Positions 1 through 8,894 are shown, counted from the first letter of the stretch. The stretch: 56,344 nucleotides of DNA from Oscillospiraceae bacterium (GCA_020024475.1 JAHHTS010000005.1:1-56344); one strand, 5' to 3'. Numbers and translations are program-made. The notes: generated by a model not told the origin, from the sequence alone.

Positions 1-457
1 CTATAAGCCTATTTCAGATATTTATTATATCATTTGTTTATTGTTCTGTTTTGTCGAAATTCAAAAAAAATACAAAAAAATCATCATATACTAAAGATAT
101 TTTTTATTATTTATAAATATTTCATCAAAACTTTTCGTCTATAAGGCACTTATCCCATTTTGTTAATGTAGAAATTCTTAATAATATTCGTATTATTACA
201 ATTACACCTTCAGTCAACTTGTTAAGTTTTGATAAAATATTTAGATTTGTCTTATTTTAATTTTTATTGTATTTTTAAATATTATAGTTATTGTAAAATA
301 AAAAGTAAGTATTGAAATTTTAATCCTCGAAAAATCTAGTTTTTATGGTCATATTTTATCATAGATTAAATTATAAAAAACTAGCATGTGATATACTCAC
401 TTATTTTTTTGTATTTATATTATACAATAGTAATATTAACACATTAAGGAGATTTTT
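1..457. other. AT-rich intergenic region before the tlpA-like gene
   Basis: No gene is visible here on either strand; the stretch is very AT-rich. The only structure I can support is an inverted repeat: an 11-base arm at 336-346 (CTAGTTTTTAT) is matched by 373-384 with one extra A, enclosing a 26-base loop. It lies about 75 bases before the start of the redox gene pair. A clear sigma-A promoter with both boxes was not found. The Shine-Dalgarno AAGGAG for the next gene sits at the end of the region. Confidence 0.6.
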
Positions 458-1009
458 ATGAAAGAAAAAAAACAAAAACTTGCCATCGGTTTTGTTGTAA
501 TATTGCTAATTATTGCAATTTACACAGGACTTTTGAAACCATTTATTAAAAATCAGAACAAAGAAAATACTGGTAACTTAAACAGTGAAAAGATTTTTGT
601 ACCTGATTTTCGCTTTACTGACGAAGAAGGAAATACTTTAAACTTTAATGATTTCAAAGGCAAACCCATTGTTATAAATTTCTGGGGCACATGGTGTAAA
701 TTCTGTGTTATGGAAATGGGAGATTTTAATAATCTAGTTGAAGATTACAAAGATGATGTGAATTTTATATTTTTGCATGTAGCAAATAATCCTAAAACTA
801 CAAATGAAAGTGTTTTAGAATTTCTTAATGAAAAGGACTTTGATAATATAAAAACATATTTTGATAGTTTAGCTGAAGGAACTTATATGTTTGGAATAAA
901 CAGTTTTCCTACAACCATCTATATTGATAAAGATGGTTATATCTTTGACGCAATATTTGGTATAACAAATTATGATAAAACCAAAATAATAATAGACCAA
1001 ATGTTGTAA
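458..1009 (+). CDS. Membrane-anchored thioredoxin-fold protein (TlpA/ResA-like)
   Basis: A 183-residue thiol-disulfide oxidoreductase of the TlpA/ResA/AhpC-redoxin group. Residues 9-30 form one hydrophobic N-terminal anchor after a lysine-rich start, so the catalytic domain is predicted outside the membrane. The active site is W-C-K-F-C with cysteines 80 and 83, and the cis-proline of the fold is Pro151 (SFPTT). The start has AAGGAG at a good distance. The next gene encodes CcdA, which in this family passes electrons across the membrane to such a domain, so the pair probably reduces extracytoplasmic disulfides. No cytochrome c biogenesis gene is present in the window, so the final substrate is unknown. 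No lipobox cysteine was seen in the anchor. Confidence 0.9.
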   Translation: MKEKKQKLAIGFVVILLIIAIYTGLLKPFIKNQNKENTGNLNSEKIFVPDFRFTDEEGNTLNFNDFKGKPIVINFWGTWCKFCVMEMGDFNNLVEDYKDDVNFIFLHVANNPKTTNESVLEFLNEKDFDNIKTYFDSLAEGTYMFGINSFPTTIYIDKDGYIFDAIFGITNYDKTKIIIDQML

Positions 1010-1023
1010 TGAAGGAGAAATAT

Positions 1024-1677
1024 ATGCAATATTTATTTACTTTTTTAGAAGGTATTTTTGCCTTTATTTCACCCTGTATACTTCCTATGCTTCCTATATT
1101 TTTAGCATATATTTCAGCAGATGAAAGCCAAAGCGTAAAAAAAAGATTGACTAATACTCTTTTCTTTGTAATAGGCTTTACGATTTCATTTGTGGTAATG
1201 GGTGCTACTGCCTTTTCATTAGGACAGTTTATGTCAAGATATAAAGATTTCTTGATTAAATTTGCAGGTGTTATTATGGTTTTTCTAGGATTTGTTTATC
1301 TTGATATAATCAATATTAACATTGGTGGAAAACAATTGAAAACTAATAATAGTAGCCCTTTATCTAACTTTGTTTTTGGTGTAAGCTACTCATTCGGTTG
1401 GACACCATGCCTTGGTGCTTTTTTAGGAAGTGCCTTAGTTCTTGCGAGTGTTCAAGAAACAGTTTTTCAAGGAATTGCTCTTCTCGCTTGTTTTGGTCTT
1501 GGTTTAGGTGTTCCGTTTATAATTTTTGCATTGCTTTATGAAGAACTTAAAGAAGTTATCGGATTCTTAAAAAAGCACAGTCAACAAATAAAATATATCG
1601 GTGGTACCATTCTAATAGCAGTTGGAACCGCAATGGTATTTAACTTTTTTGGATATTATATGGCAATTTTCAATTAG
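1024..1677 (+). CDS. ccdA: CcdA-type transmembrane thiol reductase
   Basis: A polytopic membrane protein of 217 residues with about six hydrophobic segments, matching the CcdA/DsbD beta-domain family. The two family cysteines are present: Cys18 in ISPCILPMLP and Cys129 in GWTPCLGA. They would carry electrons from cytoplasmic thioredoxin to the redoxin encoded just upstream. The frame is open from an ATG at 1009 that overlaps the upstream stop, but AAGGAG at 1012-1017 is correctly spaced only for the ATG at 1024, so I use the latter. The two genes are tightly coupled and surely co-transcribed. A convergent terminator follows. Confidence 0.9.
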   Translation: MQYLFTFLEGIFAFISPCILPMLPIFLAYISADESQSVKKRLTNTLFFVIGFTISFVVMGATAFSLGQFMSRYKDFLIKFAGVIMVFLGFVYLDIININIGGKQLKTNNSSPLSNFVFGVSYSFGWTPCLGAFLGSALVLASVQETVFQGIALLACFGLGLGVPFIIFALLYEELKEVIGFLKKHSQQIKYIGGTILIAVGTAMVFNFFGYYMAIFN

Positions 1678-1693
1678 ACAAATTATAAAAAAC

Positions 1694-1721
1694 AAAAACC
1701 ACCTTTTCAGGTGGTTTTTTT
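1694..1721. terminator. Bidirectional terminator between ccdA and rlmH
   Basis: Stem AAAAACCACC / GGTGGTTTTT with loop TTTTCA, with A and T tracts on both sides. It can end transcripts from both converging genes, and its T-tract overlaps the rlmH stop codon. Confidence 0.85.
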
Positions 1722-2205
1722 ATTTGTGATATTTTGTACCAGCATTTATTGATAAAGCACGATAAATCTGTTCCAGTGCAATTACTCTGGCTAGTTGGTG
1801 AGGAAAAGTCATTTTTGAAAAAGATAATTTCATGTGACTTGCAGATTTTACCTTATCAGAAAGTCCATGACTAGAACCTATAATGAGGCATATATTTGAA
1901 AAACCTTCCAGTCCTTTTTGTGAAATTGTATTTGCTAATTCCTCGCTTGATAATTGCTTACCTTCTATGCATAAACTTATAACATAGCTTTGCTTAGGAA
2001 TAGCAGATAATATTTTCATACTTTCTTTATCTAATGCTTTGTTTATAAGTGTTTGATTCAAATTCTTTTCAGGTAAATTCTCATCATCAAGTTCAATAAG
2101 TTTAAAGTTACACATTGGTTTAAGCCTTTTAATATATTCATTACAACCTTCTAACATAAATCCTTTTTGAACTTTTCCCATAGCGATTATTGTAATATTT
2201 TGCAT
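1720..2205 (-). CDS. rlmH: 23S rRNA pseudouridine-1915 N3-methyltransferase RlmH
   Basis: At 161 residues it matches the small SPOUT methyltransferase RlmH, which methylates the pseudouridine at 23S position 1915 using S-adenosylmethionine. Visible family marks are the I-I-G-S-S-H-G-L knot loop, the F-P-H-Q-L-A-R-V segment, the E-Q-I-Y-R-A stretch and the typical C-terminal ending K-Y-H-K. The knot loop reads GSSHG where many members have GGxxG, a modest variation. It follows the WalJ-like gene by 18 bases, an order also found at the end of wal operons in Firmicutes. The ATG has AAAGGT upstream. Confidence 0.95.
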   Translation of the reverse strand: MQNITIIAMGKVQKGFMLEGCNEYIKRLKPMCNFKLIELDDENLPEKNLNQTLINKALDKESMKILSAIPKQSYVISLCIEGKQLSSEELANTISQKGLEGFSNICLIIGSSHGLSDKVKSASHMKLSFSKMTFPHQLARVIALEQIYRALSINAGTKYHK

Positions 2206-2223
2206 TTTTTATACCTTTTGTAA

Positions 2224-3015
2224 TTAAAATTCTGTTGATGGTGTAATTTCATTTCGATGATTTACTTTTACCTGTGCATCTTCACCTATAATTATACCTT
2301 TTGTCAACGCTTGTTTTACAAGTTGTCCTAAAGCTAATGACGGGGTGTTGTTGTTATTAGAAATGTGACAAAGTTGTATTTTTTTTACACCATTTTGAAT
2401 AAGTTTCAAGGTTGTTTCGCTAGATTGGACATTACTTAAATGGCCTCTATCTGAAGATATTCTAGTCTTAAGGTAATATGGATAATCTCCATACTTTAGC
2501 ATATGCTCATCATAGTTCGACTCTAAAACTGCTAAATCCACATTATTCAAGTTTTCAAATATCTCAGCTGTAACATGTCCTAAGTCAGTAGCTATAGCCA
2601 TTTTACTGCCTTTTTCACTAGAAATGCGATATCCCATGCAGCAAACTGAATCATGAGGGGTTTCAAATCCTTTCACATAGAAAGGTCCTATATTTATACC
2701 ACTATAATCCATATCAAATATTTCAGTATGAATAGGAACAAGTGAATTATAGCGCAAATAATCCGCAGTTGCTGCACCTGTAAAAATTGGAACATCAAGA
2801 TTTTTCAAAAACACACGAAGTCCACTTACATGGTCGGAATGCTCATGACTTATTAAAATACCTTGAATGTTTTTTATGTCTAGGCCCAATTCTTTAAGTG
2901 CTATATTTGTAGCACGAGCTGATTTGCCCATATCTATTAAAATAAAATTTCCGTTTTCTTCCACCACACTACAGTTGCCAGAAGAACCAGAGTAAAGTGA
3001 TATGTATCTTGCCAT
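2224..3015 (-). CDS. walJ: Metallo-beta-lactamase-fold hydrolase, WalJ/YycJ-like
   Basis: A 263-residue metallo-beta-lactamase fold protein with the metal-binding motif H57-E-H59-S-D61-H62, an early L-I-D-M-G strand and a later C-H-I-S-N-N histidine. This is the layout of YycJ/WalJ, a putative nuclease linked to coordination of cell division with replication in Bacillus and Streptococcus. The WalRK kinase pair is not next to it here; only the neighbour rlmH is kept from the classical locus. The start has AAGGA upstream. The general fold is certain, while the WalJ assignment rests on similarity and context. Confidence 0.85.
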   Translation of the reverse strand: MARYISLYSGSSGNCSVVEENGNFILIDMGKSARATNIALKELGLDIKNIQGILISHEHSDHVSGLRVFLKNLDVPIFTGAATADYLRYNSLVPIHTEIFDMDYSGINIGPFYVKGFETPHDSVCCMGYRISSEKGSKMAIATDLGHVTAEIFENLNNVDLAVLESNYDEHMLKYGDYPYYLKTRISSDRGHLSNVQSSETTLKLIQNGVKKIQLCHISNNNNTPSLALGQLVKQALTKGIIIGEDAQVKVNHRNEITPSTEF

Positions 3016-3037
3016 TTAAATTTCCTTACTGTTAAAT

Positions 3038-3063
3038 AAAGCGGAGTGTAATAAGCACCCCGC
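3038..3063 (-). terminator. Terminator after murA
   Basis: Read on the minus strand, stem GCGGGGTG / CACTCCGC (eight pairs with one G-U) encloses TTATTAC-like loop bases and is followed by TTTATTT. It separates murA from the walJ-rlmH pair. Confidence 0.7.
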
Positions 3064-3071
3064 TCTCGTTA

Positions 3072-4358
3072 TCAATATGCTTTTTTCATATAATCTGCAT
3101 CTGGATAATCGACTTTTTGTATATCACCGCCTAAAGCGCGAATTTTCTTTACTATGTCAACATAACCACGTTCTACATGTTGAATTCCGGTGATTTCGCT
3201 TTGACCTTCCGCACACAAAGCAGCTACTACAATGGCTGCACCAGCACGCAAATCTGTAGCTTTTACCGGAGCCGGCTTTAGCTTATCTACGCCTTCAAAA
3301 ACCGCAACTCTTCCTTCAACTTTTATATTAGCACCCATCTTGTTCAATTCATCACAATATTTAAAGCGACTATCCCATATACCTTCTGTAACAATTGATG
3401 TTCCATTTGCAAGACAAAGCAGAACACCCATAACAGGCTGTAAATCTGTTGGAAATCCTGGGTGTGGCATTGTTTTAATATTAGTATTCTGATATTCTTG
3501 TGCTCCTATAACCCTTATAGCATCATCAAATTCTTCAACTTTTGCACCAACAGCCTGAATTTTACCGGTGATTGACTCAAGATGTTTAGGAATAATATTC
3601 TTTATAAGTACATCCCCTCTTGTCGCTGCAGCAGCTACCATAAATGTGCCAGCTTCAATTTGATCAGGAACAACTGTATAATTTGCGCCATGCATTTTTT
3701 CAACACCACGAATTTTTATAACATCAGTACCCGCACCACGTATATCAGCACCCATTGTATTAAGAAAATTCGCAACATCAACAATATGAGGCTCTTTAGC
3801 AACATTTTCCAAAATGGTTGTTCCTTTAGCCATAACGGCACCGAGCATAGCGTTTATAGTTGCACCAACAGAAATTGTATCAAAAAATATGTGTGATCCT
3901 TGTAAATTTTCAGTTTTAACATTTATCATAGCATAATCTAGATTATATGTCGCACCGAGGGATGTAAAAGCCTTTAAATGTTGATCTATAGGTCGTGCAC
4001 CTAAGTCACAACCTCCAGGTATTGGCGCACTTGCTTCCCCAAATCTTGACAAAAGACTACCCAAAAAATAATATGATGCACGAAATTTTATGCCCAATTC
4101 CAAAGGCACTTCAGTAGTTGAGATAGTTGAAGTGTCAATCTCTAATACTGATGGGCTTAATCTCTTTACCATTGCGCCCATTTCTTTTAATATTTCAATT
4201 TCTTGGCGAATATCACTTATATCTGGAACATTTTCCAAAATGCAAACATCATTTGCCAAAACTGTTGCAGGAAGAAGCGCAACAGCCGCGTTTTTGGCGC
4301 CACTTATAAAAACTTCACCTTTTAATGGCTTACCGCCTTTAATAATATACTTTTCCAA
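3072..4358 (-). CDS. murA: UDP-N-acetylglucosamine 1-carboxyvinyltransferase (MurA)
   Basis: A full-length 428-residue MurA, which transfers enolpyruvate from PEP to UDP-GlcNAc, the first committed step of peptidoglycan synthesis. Lys22-Asn23 (the substrate-binding pair) and the active-site cysteine Cys117 in P-G-G-C-D-L-G are both present, so the enzyme should be attacked by fosfomycin. The start is a TTG codon at 4358-4356 with AAAGGAG eight bases before it. The gene has its own terminator. Many Firmicutes carry two MurA paralogues, and the window does not show which of the two this is. Confidence 0.96.
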   Translation of the reverse strand: MEKYIIKGGKPLKGEVFISGAKNAAVALLPATVLANDVCILENVPDISDIRQEIEILKEMGAMVKRLSPSVLEIDTSTISTTEVPLELGIKFRASYYFLGSLLSRFGEASAPIPGGCDLGARPIDQHLKAFTSLGATYNLDYAMINVKTENLQGSHIFFDTISVGATINAMLGAVMAKGTTILENVAKEPHIVDVANFLNTMGADIRGAGTDVIKIRGVEKMHGANYTVVPDQIEAGTFMVAAAATRGDVLIKNIIPKHLESITGKIQAVGAKVEEFDDAIRVIGAQEYQNTNIKTMPHPGFPTDLQPVMGVLLCLANGTSIVTEGIWDSRFKYCDELNKMGANIKVEGRVAVFEGVDKLKPAPVKATDLRAGAAIVVAALCAEGQSEITGIQHVERGYVDIVKKIRALGGDIQKVDYPDADYMKKAY

Positions 4359-4537
4359 GCTTTTTTCTCCTTTGGAGTAATTATTTTATGTAACATTTAA
4401 TATAATATTTATTTTATATTTTATAATAAAAATTCTATTTCTATTATTTTACTCATAAAGTGTTTATATAAACATTTAAAATATAGGTAATTTTTTGTGT
4501 TTTTGATACATATATTTCATAATTATCTTATGCATAA

Positions 4538-4567
4538 TATTATCCGTCTGTTAACAGACGGATAATA
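4538..4567 (-). terminator. Perfect 30-base palindrome, probable terminator after the M23 gene
   Basis: The sequence is self-complementary from 4538 to 4567 with core CCGTCTGTTAACAGACGG. It lies seven bases beyond the stop codon of the wall peptidase gene. The downstream T-tract on the minus strand is weak, so termination is likely but not certain. Confidence 0.6.
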
Positions 4568-4573
4568 CAATTT

Positions 4574-6331
4574 TTAGAACCAACTATAAGGATTATAACG
4601 ATAGTTTCCTTTTTTTACCTCGAAATGAAGATGTGGTCCAGTTGAGTTACCTGTTGAACCCACAGCTGCAATCGTTTGTCCTTTCTGAACTTGCTGACCA
4701 GCAGAAACATAAAGCCTTGAACAGTGACCATAAAGTGTTTGATAACCACCATGCTCAATTATACAGTATATACCATAACCTGTATTTGTGTAAACTGCTT
4801 TTATAACAACACCTGTATCAGCTGCGAAAATAGGTGTACCTATAGGAGCTGCTATATCTAAACCATTATGTGCTGGGTACTGACCAGCAAAGCCACGGCT
4901 TACATGCCCTCCACCTGTTGGCCAAATAATCTTACCACTACCTCCGGTTATAACCCGTCCATTATATACAGTACCTTGCTGAACAATTTCTGTAATAGGT
5001 TCCTTTATAACAGTTGTCTGTATAATTTTTGAATTCTGTAAAACGCCATCAATGTATGTTGACTCAACAAGTTCTTCATTTAGACCCTTTTCACCTTTTT
5101 GACTAACCTTAGTTGTACCTAGTGACATAGAGTTATTTTTCTCAGTTTTTGTATCATATCCAACTTCAACTTGACGAGTTGTTCTTTCAACATATTTAAC
5201 TTGAAGAAAAGGCACAGAGGCACCTACTGTTACCACATCACCTGGCCATAAGCCAGAAAAATCATTATTTGGATTTAGAGATAACAATGTGTTATATGTA
5301 ATTCCATTTTTAACTGCTATATCCCAAGGGGAATCGCCCGATACAACAGTGTAATATTTTGCACCACTAACTTCACTAGAAACCAAAGTAGCAAGTTCAT
5401 CATCTGGTACTATTGTATCAGCAAAGAAGATGCCATCAAAAACACTTACATCTTGTATAAAACTAACTTCACGATTAGGGTTTCCGTTTTCATAAGGTGA
5501 TTTAAGTGCAGTGAGTGCGGCTTTGAGCTTGGTAGGGTCTTTTACAGCACCTATAAATTCACCATCAACATAAAGACCAGTTGCCTCAACAATATTTTCA
5601 TCAGAAACTGAAAGAATATTATTTGCAAGTTGTCTTTCATCAATAACGCTATCTTTCTTAAGTCCCACCATTTTTATTGATGTATTTGGCTGCCAAGTCT
5701 GATCATTGGTATTAACAAGTTTATTGGTAATAATTTTATCAGCATTCTCTAATACTGTATAATTTTTAATAGTACCTATTTTTTCACCATCAAGCAATAC
5801 ACTAATTGCATATTCCTTTGATAAAGTAGTTCCTATAACCAAACAAAAAATAAAAACCGAAATTATTGGAAGCATATAGCTTTTAAGTACTTTAGTAAGT
5901 TCTTTGTTTTTTTCCAAGCCTTCTTTAAGATACCGTTTTAACTCTTTTCGGGTACTACGCTTACTATCAGCCCTTGCTTCCTTTATAATAACTGATATTT
6001 TATGCGAAGCACTAGCCATTTTTTCTAGTGGTTCTCCTAAATCTTCCAGAATTGTATCTGTAAACTTGTCCAAGAATTTTTCTATTACTTTTAGTGCATC
6101 TATTATTGATATATATATTTTATTAAGAGCTCTATAAAGATAGCTCCACGCTATTTTTAAGTTATTTTCTATCTCGTATCCAATTTTATAAAATATAAGA
6201 CAAAAAAAGTTTTTGACTCCATCCAATGTTATTTTTTCAGAGTTATATCTTTTAAAAATTAACTTTAATATCGAATCTTTTTTGTTATGGCCATTATTTG
6301 ACGCATTTGCTTTATTGCTTTTTAATGGCAT
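4574..6331 (-). CDS. Membrane-anchored LysM-G5-M23 cell wall peptidase
   Basis: A 585-residue protein with a clear order of parts. Residues 1-150 are basic and helical and predicted cytoplasmic, 152-170 form a transmembrane segment, 326-370 are a LysM glycan-binding domain, about 375-455 a G5 domain, and 480-585 an M23 metallopeptidase. The zinc ligands His488 and Asp492 and the H-L-H-F motif (His567, His569) are present, together with Y-G-H-C at 534-537, so it should be an active endopeptidase cutting peptidoglycan cross-bridges. The ATG has AAAGGAG at good spacing, so the long cytoplasmic tail is real. Such a tail is uncommon in this family and may bind a partner inside the cell. Confidence 0.92.
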   Translation of the reverse strand: MPLKSNKANASNNGHNKKDSILKLIFKRYNSEKITLDGVKNFFCLIFYKIGYEIENNLKIAWSYLYRALNKIYISIIDALKVIEKFLDKFTDTILEDLGEPLEKMASASHKISVIIKEARADSKRSTRKELKRYLKEGLEKNKELTKVLKSYMLPIISVFIFCLVIGTTLSKEYAISVLLDGEKIGTIKNYTVLENADKIITNKLVNTNDQTWQPNTSIKMVGLKKDSVIDERQLANNILSVSDENIVEATGLYVDGEFIGAVKDPTKLKAALTALKSPYENGNPNREVSFIQDVSVFDGIFFADTIVPDDELATLVSSEVSGAKYYTVVSGDSPWDIAVKNGITYNTLLSLNPNNDFSGLWPGDVVTVGASVPFLQVKYVERTTRQVEVGYDTKTEKNNSMSLGTTKVSQKGEKGLNEELVESTYIDGVLQNSKIIQTTVIKEPITEIVQQGTVYNGRVITGGSGKIIWPTGGGHVSRGFAGQYPAHNGLDIAAPIGTPIFAADTGVVIKAVYTNTGYGIYCIIEHGGYQTLYGHCSRLYVSAGQQVQKGQTIAAVGSTGNSTGPHLHFEVKKGNYRYNPYSWF

Positions 6332-6511
6332 TCATCATTCTCCTTTTTCAGTAATTTAAGGTTTTTCACACCTTATCCTCATAATTATATCTGTTTTTAT
6401 GATTTTTTTCAAGAAAAACTACTTTTTTTAACTATTTTGTAGCCGATATTTAACAATTAATTAACTATTATTTCACATTTTATTTAGTTATTTATAATAT
6501 TGTTGCTTTTT

Positions 6512-7381
6512 TTATATTTTTGTTTCTAGATGTTTCATATCCTCTGGTAATGGAGCAGTAACTTTAATAATTTTATTTGTATCTGGTGATACAAACTCTA
6601 GTTGTTTACAATGAAGAGCTTGTCTATTGATATTTTCTAAACTTCCACCATATAAATCATCTCCAGCAAGTGGGTGATTAATATGAGAAAAATGTACTCT
6701 TATTTGATGAGTTCTCCCAGTATAAAGTTTTATATCGACAAGTGTGTATTTGTCACCAGCTTTTTTTATCCAATATTCAGTTAACGCCCTCTGACCATCA
6801 TTTCTAACACATCTTTTTATAATAGATTTTTCTTGTCTTGCTATGGGTAAATCTATAAATCCGTGCGAACATTCTACTTTTCCTTGTACTATCGCTGTGT
6901 AAATTTTTTCAACATCACCTTTAAGTTTTTCAGCAGAATATGCATCTAATGCTATTAAAACAAGTCCTGATGTATTTTTATCTAACCTATTTATAACACG
7001 ACATATTTTATTTTCTCCTCTTTGTCTCCAGTAACCCATAAAGTAATTTGCTATTGTGTCAGTGGGATGATTAAAAGATGGATGACTAGGCATATTATAT
7101 GGTTTATTTACCACCATACAACACCTATCTAAATATACTATATCCAAATACCCGTCTTGAACAATGACAGTACTTCCTGATTCTTCATCACTCGTATTTA
7201 TTTCTACTGTATCGCCTGCTTCAAGATTATAATCTGTATTTTGCTTTATTCCATTAACCAGAATTCCATTAGATGTGAATTTTATTTTTTTTATAAGAGC
7301 AGCGCTGACTCCGCTTTCTCTCAAAAAAGCATTTAAACGTTGTCCACCATTTTCTTTCTTTACATCAAAACGAAAATTCAT
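6512..7381 (-). CDS. RluA/RluD-family pseudouridine synthase
   Basis: A 289-residue protein with an N-terminal S4 RNA-binding domain and an RluA-type catalytic domain. The catalytic aspartate lies in N-R-L-D-K-N-T-S-G (about residue 134), and R-T-H-Q-I-R-V-H is the usual later motif. It isomerises uridine to pseudouridine in 23S rRNA or tRNA, but the target base cannot be read from sequence. The frame is also open from a GTG at 7399, but that codon has no ribosome binding site, so I use the ATG at 7381; its AAAGAGAG site is only moderate. First-motif Asn instead of the more common His (HRLD) is a known variation. Confidence 0.9.
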   Translation of the reverse strand: MNFRFDVKKENGGQRLNAFLRESGVSAALIKKIKFTSNGILVNGIKQNTDYNLEAGDTVEINTSDEESGSTVIVQDGYLDIVYLDRCCMVVNKPYNMPSHPSFNHPTDTIANYFMGYWRQRGENKICRVINRLDKNTSGLVLIALDAYSAEKLKGDVEKIYTAIVQGKVECSHGFIDLPIARQEKSIIKRCVRNDGQRALTEYWIKKAGDKYTLVDIKLYTGRTHQIRVHFSHINHPLAGDDLYGGSLENINRQALHCKQLEFVSPDTNKIIKVTAPLPEDMKHLETKI

Positions 7382-7569
7382 ACCTTTTCTCTCTTTCACA
7401 ACAATGGGATATATTATATCATAAAATATTGATTTTTTCTATTAAAATATAGCTATGATTAAAAAATTATATAAATTTTCCTATTTTTTGCAATTTTAAC
7501 ACTTTAATAGTGTTGAATTAGTATGAAATATATGATAAACTAATTATCTAGAAAGTAAGGAGTATATAT

Positions 7570-7938
7570 ATGTATTGTACAAACTGTGGATTTCATCTTA
7601 ACGATGGCGATGATTTTTGCTCTAACTGTGGTCAAAGAGTAAACCACAGAACAAATTATAATAAAGAATACACAAATGATATTCAACAAACATATGATAA
7701 TTTTATGGAAAAACCTAAAAACCGAATTATTGCTGGATTATTAGCAGTTTTTCTTGGCAGTTTGGGTATTCATGACTTTTATCTTGGATATAGCAAAAGA
7801 GGTGTAATTCACCTAATGATGTTTGTATTTTTTCTTGGTTGGATAAGCCAAATTTGGGCTTTAATTGAGGCATTAAACATTTTCACTGGAAGAATTGATA
7901 CCGATTCAAACGGCTTGCCTCTTACAGATAATTTTTGA
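7570..7938 (+). CDS. Zinc-ribbon and TM2-domain membrane protein
   Basis: A 122-residue protein with an N-terminal zinc ribbon (C-T-N-C at 3-6 and C-S-N-C at 17-20) and a C-terminal TM2 domain. The TM2 domain has two hydrophobic helices and the family signature G-x-x-G-x-H-D-F-Y-L-G (G-S-L-G-I-H-D-F-Y-L-G). TM2 proteins are widespread and of unknown molecular role. AAGGAG lies upstream of the ATG. Its stop codon is only three bases before the RNase P RNA, so the two may share a transcript. Confidence 0.9.
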   Translation: MYCTNCGFHLNDGDDFCSNCGQRVNHRTNYNKEYTNDIQQTYDNFMEKPKNRIIAGLLAVFLGSLGIHDFYLGYSKRGVIHLMMFVFFLGWISQIWALIEALNIFTGRIDTDSNGLPLTDNF

Positions 7939-7941
7939 TTT

Positions 7942-8290
7942 TTACGAGTAAAACATACGATGGCGTGAGAATGTTGCTTTTGCAAATAGCTTACGAGGAA
8001 AGTCCGTGCTGCTCAGGACAAGAATAGCTGATAACGTCAGCCGAGGGTGACCTTAGAGATAGTGCAACAGAGATATACCGCCTGTTTTACAGGTAAGGGT
8101 GGAAAGGTGAGGTAAGAGCTCACCAGCGTTGTGGAGACATAACGGCTATGTAAACCTTATTCGCAGCAACTCCCGATAGTAGAGCATATGTGGTCCTGCA
8201 GCTCTCAGGAGGAGGCTTGAACTGTAGAGCAATTTACAGTCTAGATAGATCATCGTTTAATACAGAACACGGCTTACGGTTTACTCGTAA
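7942..8290 (+). ncRNA. rnpB: RNase P RNA, bacterial type A-like
   Basis: The catalytic RNA that trims tRNA 5' leaders. The universally conserved segments are visible in order: GAGGAAAGTCCGTGCT near 7998, ACAGAGATATACCGCC near 8068, GGTAAGGGTGGAAAGGTG near 8092, the AGAGCTCACCAG segment, GCAACTCCCGATAG near 8166, and the 3' part ending TACAGAACACGGCTTACGG. The ends are set by the P1 helix: TTACGAGTAAAC at 7942-7954 pairs with GTTTACTCGTAA up to 8290. A strong terminator follows at once. No convincing separate promoter was found between the TM2 gene and the RNA. Confidence 0.96.
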
Positions 8291-8291
8291 C

Positions 8292-8320
8292 AAAAAAGCA
8301 GAGTTAACACTCTGCTTTTT
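8292..8320. terminator. Bidirectional terminator between rnpB and the nitroreductase gene
   Basis: Stem GCAGAGT / ACTCTGC with loop TAAC, flanked by six A and five T, so it works in both directions for the converging units. Confidence 0.88.
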
Positions 8321-8326
8321 ATTTTA

Positions 8327-8830
8327 TTAGTAATTATTATAATGAACTCTCGTTTCATCGTAACGATCAACAAATTTATTTGCATTTTCATCATCAGGGT
8401 ATCCAATAGCTATGACAGCGAATGGTCTGATACTTTTTGGCAAATTGAACATATCAATCAAAAAACTTTCCCTAGGGTTATTTTTCCCTACACCCATCCA
8501 TACTGCTCCAAGGCCTTCTTCAACAACCTGCAATAGCAAATTTTCAGTGCATGCTCCTAGGTCTTGAGGTGCAAACTCTTGAGCTCTTAATCCTTGGCGT
8601 TCAAGTATTACTATTGCGATTGGGGCTTCCATCAGCATTTTAGAATAAGGACTAAACTCTGAAAGTTTTTCTACTTTATCTTTTTCATCAACTACGATGA
8701 ACTCCCATGGTTGCTGATTAGTTGCAGATGGTGCTTGCATTGCAGCTCGTATTATTTTTGAAATTTTTTCCTTTTCTACATCCTTAGCTTTAAATTTTCT
8801 AACACTACGACGATTAAAAATAGTATTCAT
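8327..8830 (-). CDS. Nitroreductase-family FMN oxidoreductase
   Basis: A 167-residue member of the nitroreductase family. It begins with the family signature N-R-R-S-V-R-K-F, followed by A-P-S-A-T-N-Q-Q-P-W-E-F, which binds the FMN phosphate, and ends with the A-I-G-Y-P segment. These enzymes are FMN-dependent homodimers using NAD(P)H, and natural substrates vary widely (quinones, nitroaromatics, flavins), so the substrate is not predictable. AAGGAG precedes the ATG. It is a single-gene unit between two terminators. Confidence 0.92.
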   Translation of the reverse strand: MNTIFNRRSVRKFKAKDVEKEKISKIIRAAMQAPSATNQQPWEFIVVDEKDKVEKLSEFSPYSKMLMEAPIAIVILERQGLRAQEFAPQDLGACTENLLLQVVEEGLGAVWMGVGKNNPRESFLIDMFNLPKSIRPFAVIAIGYPDDENANKFVDRYDETRVHYNNY

Positions 8831-8894
8831 ATTAGAATCTCCTTTTTAATTATTTATTTCATTTTATCATAAACAAAACAAATTTTCAAAGTAA

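Noticed and set aside
1..120. TATAAT-like box on the minus strand near 29-34 as a promoter for a gene to the left
   Set aside because: The nearest -35-like hexamer (TCGACA) is about 22 bases away, too far, and the gene would lie outside the window.
3232..3896. Antisense open frames across murA and similar plus-strand frames over other minus-strand genes
   Set aside because: They are codon-bias shadows of well-identified genes, with no ribosome binding site, no similarity and poor composition.
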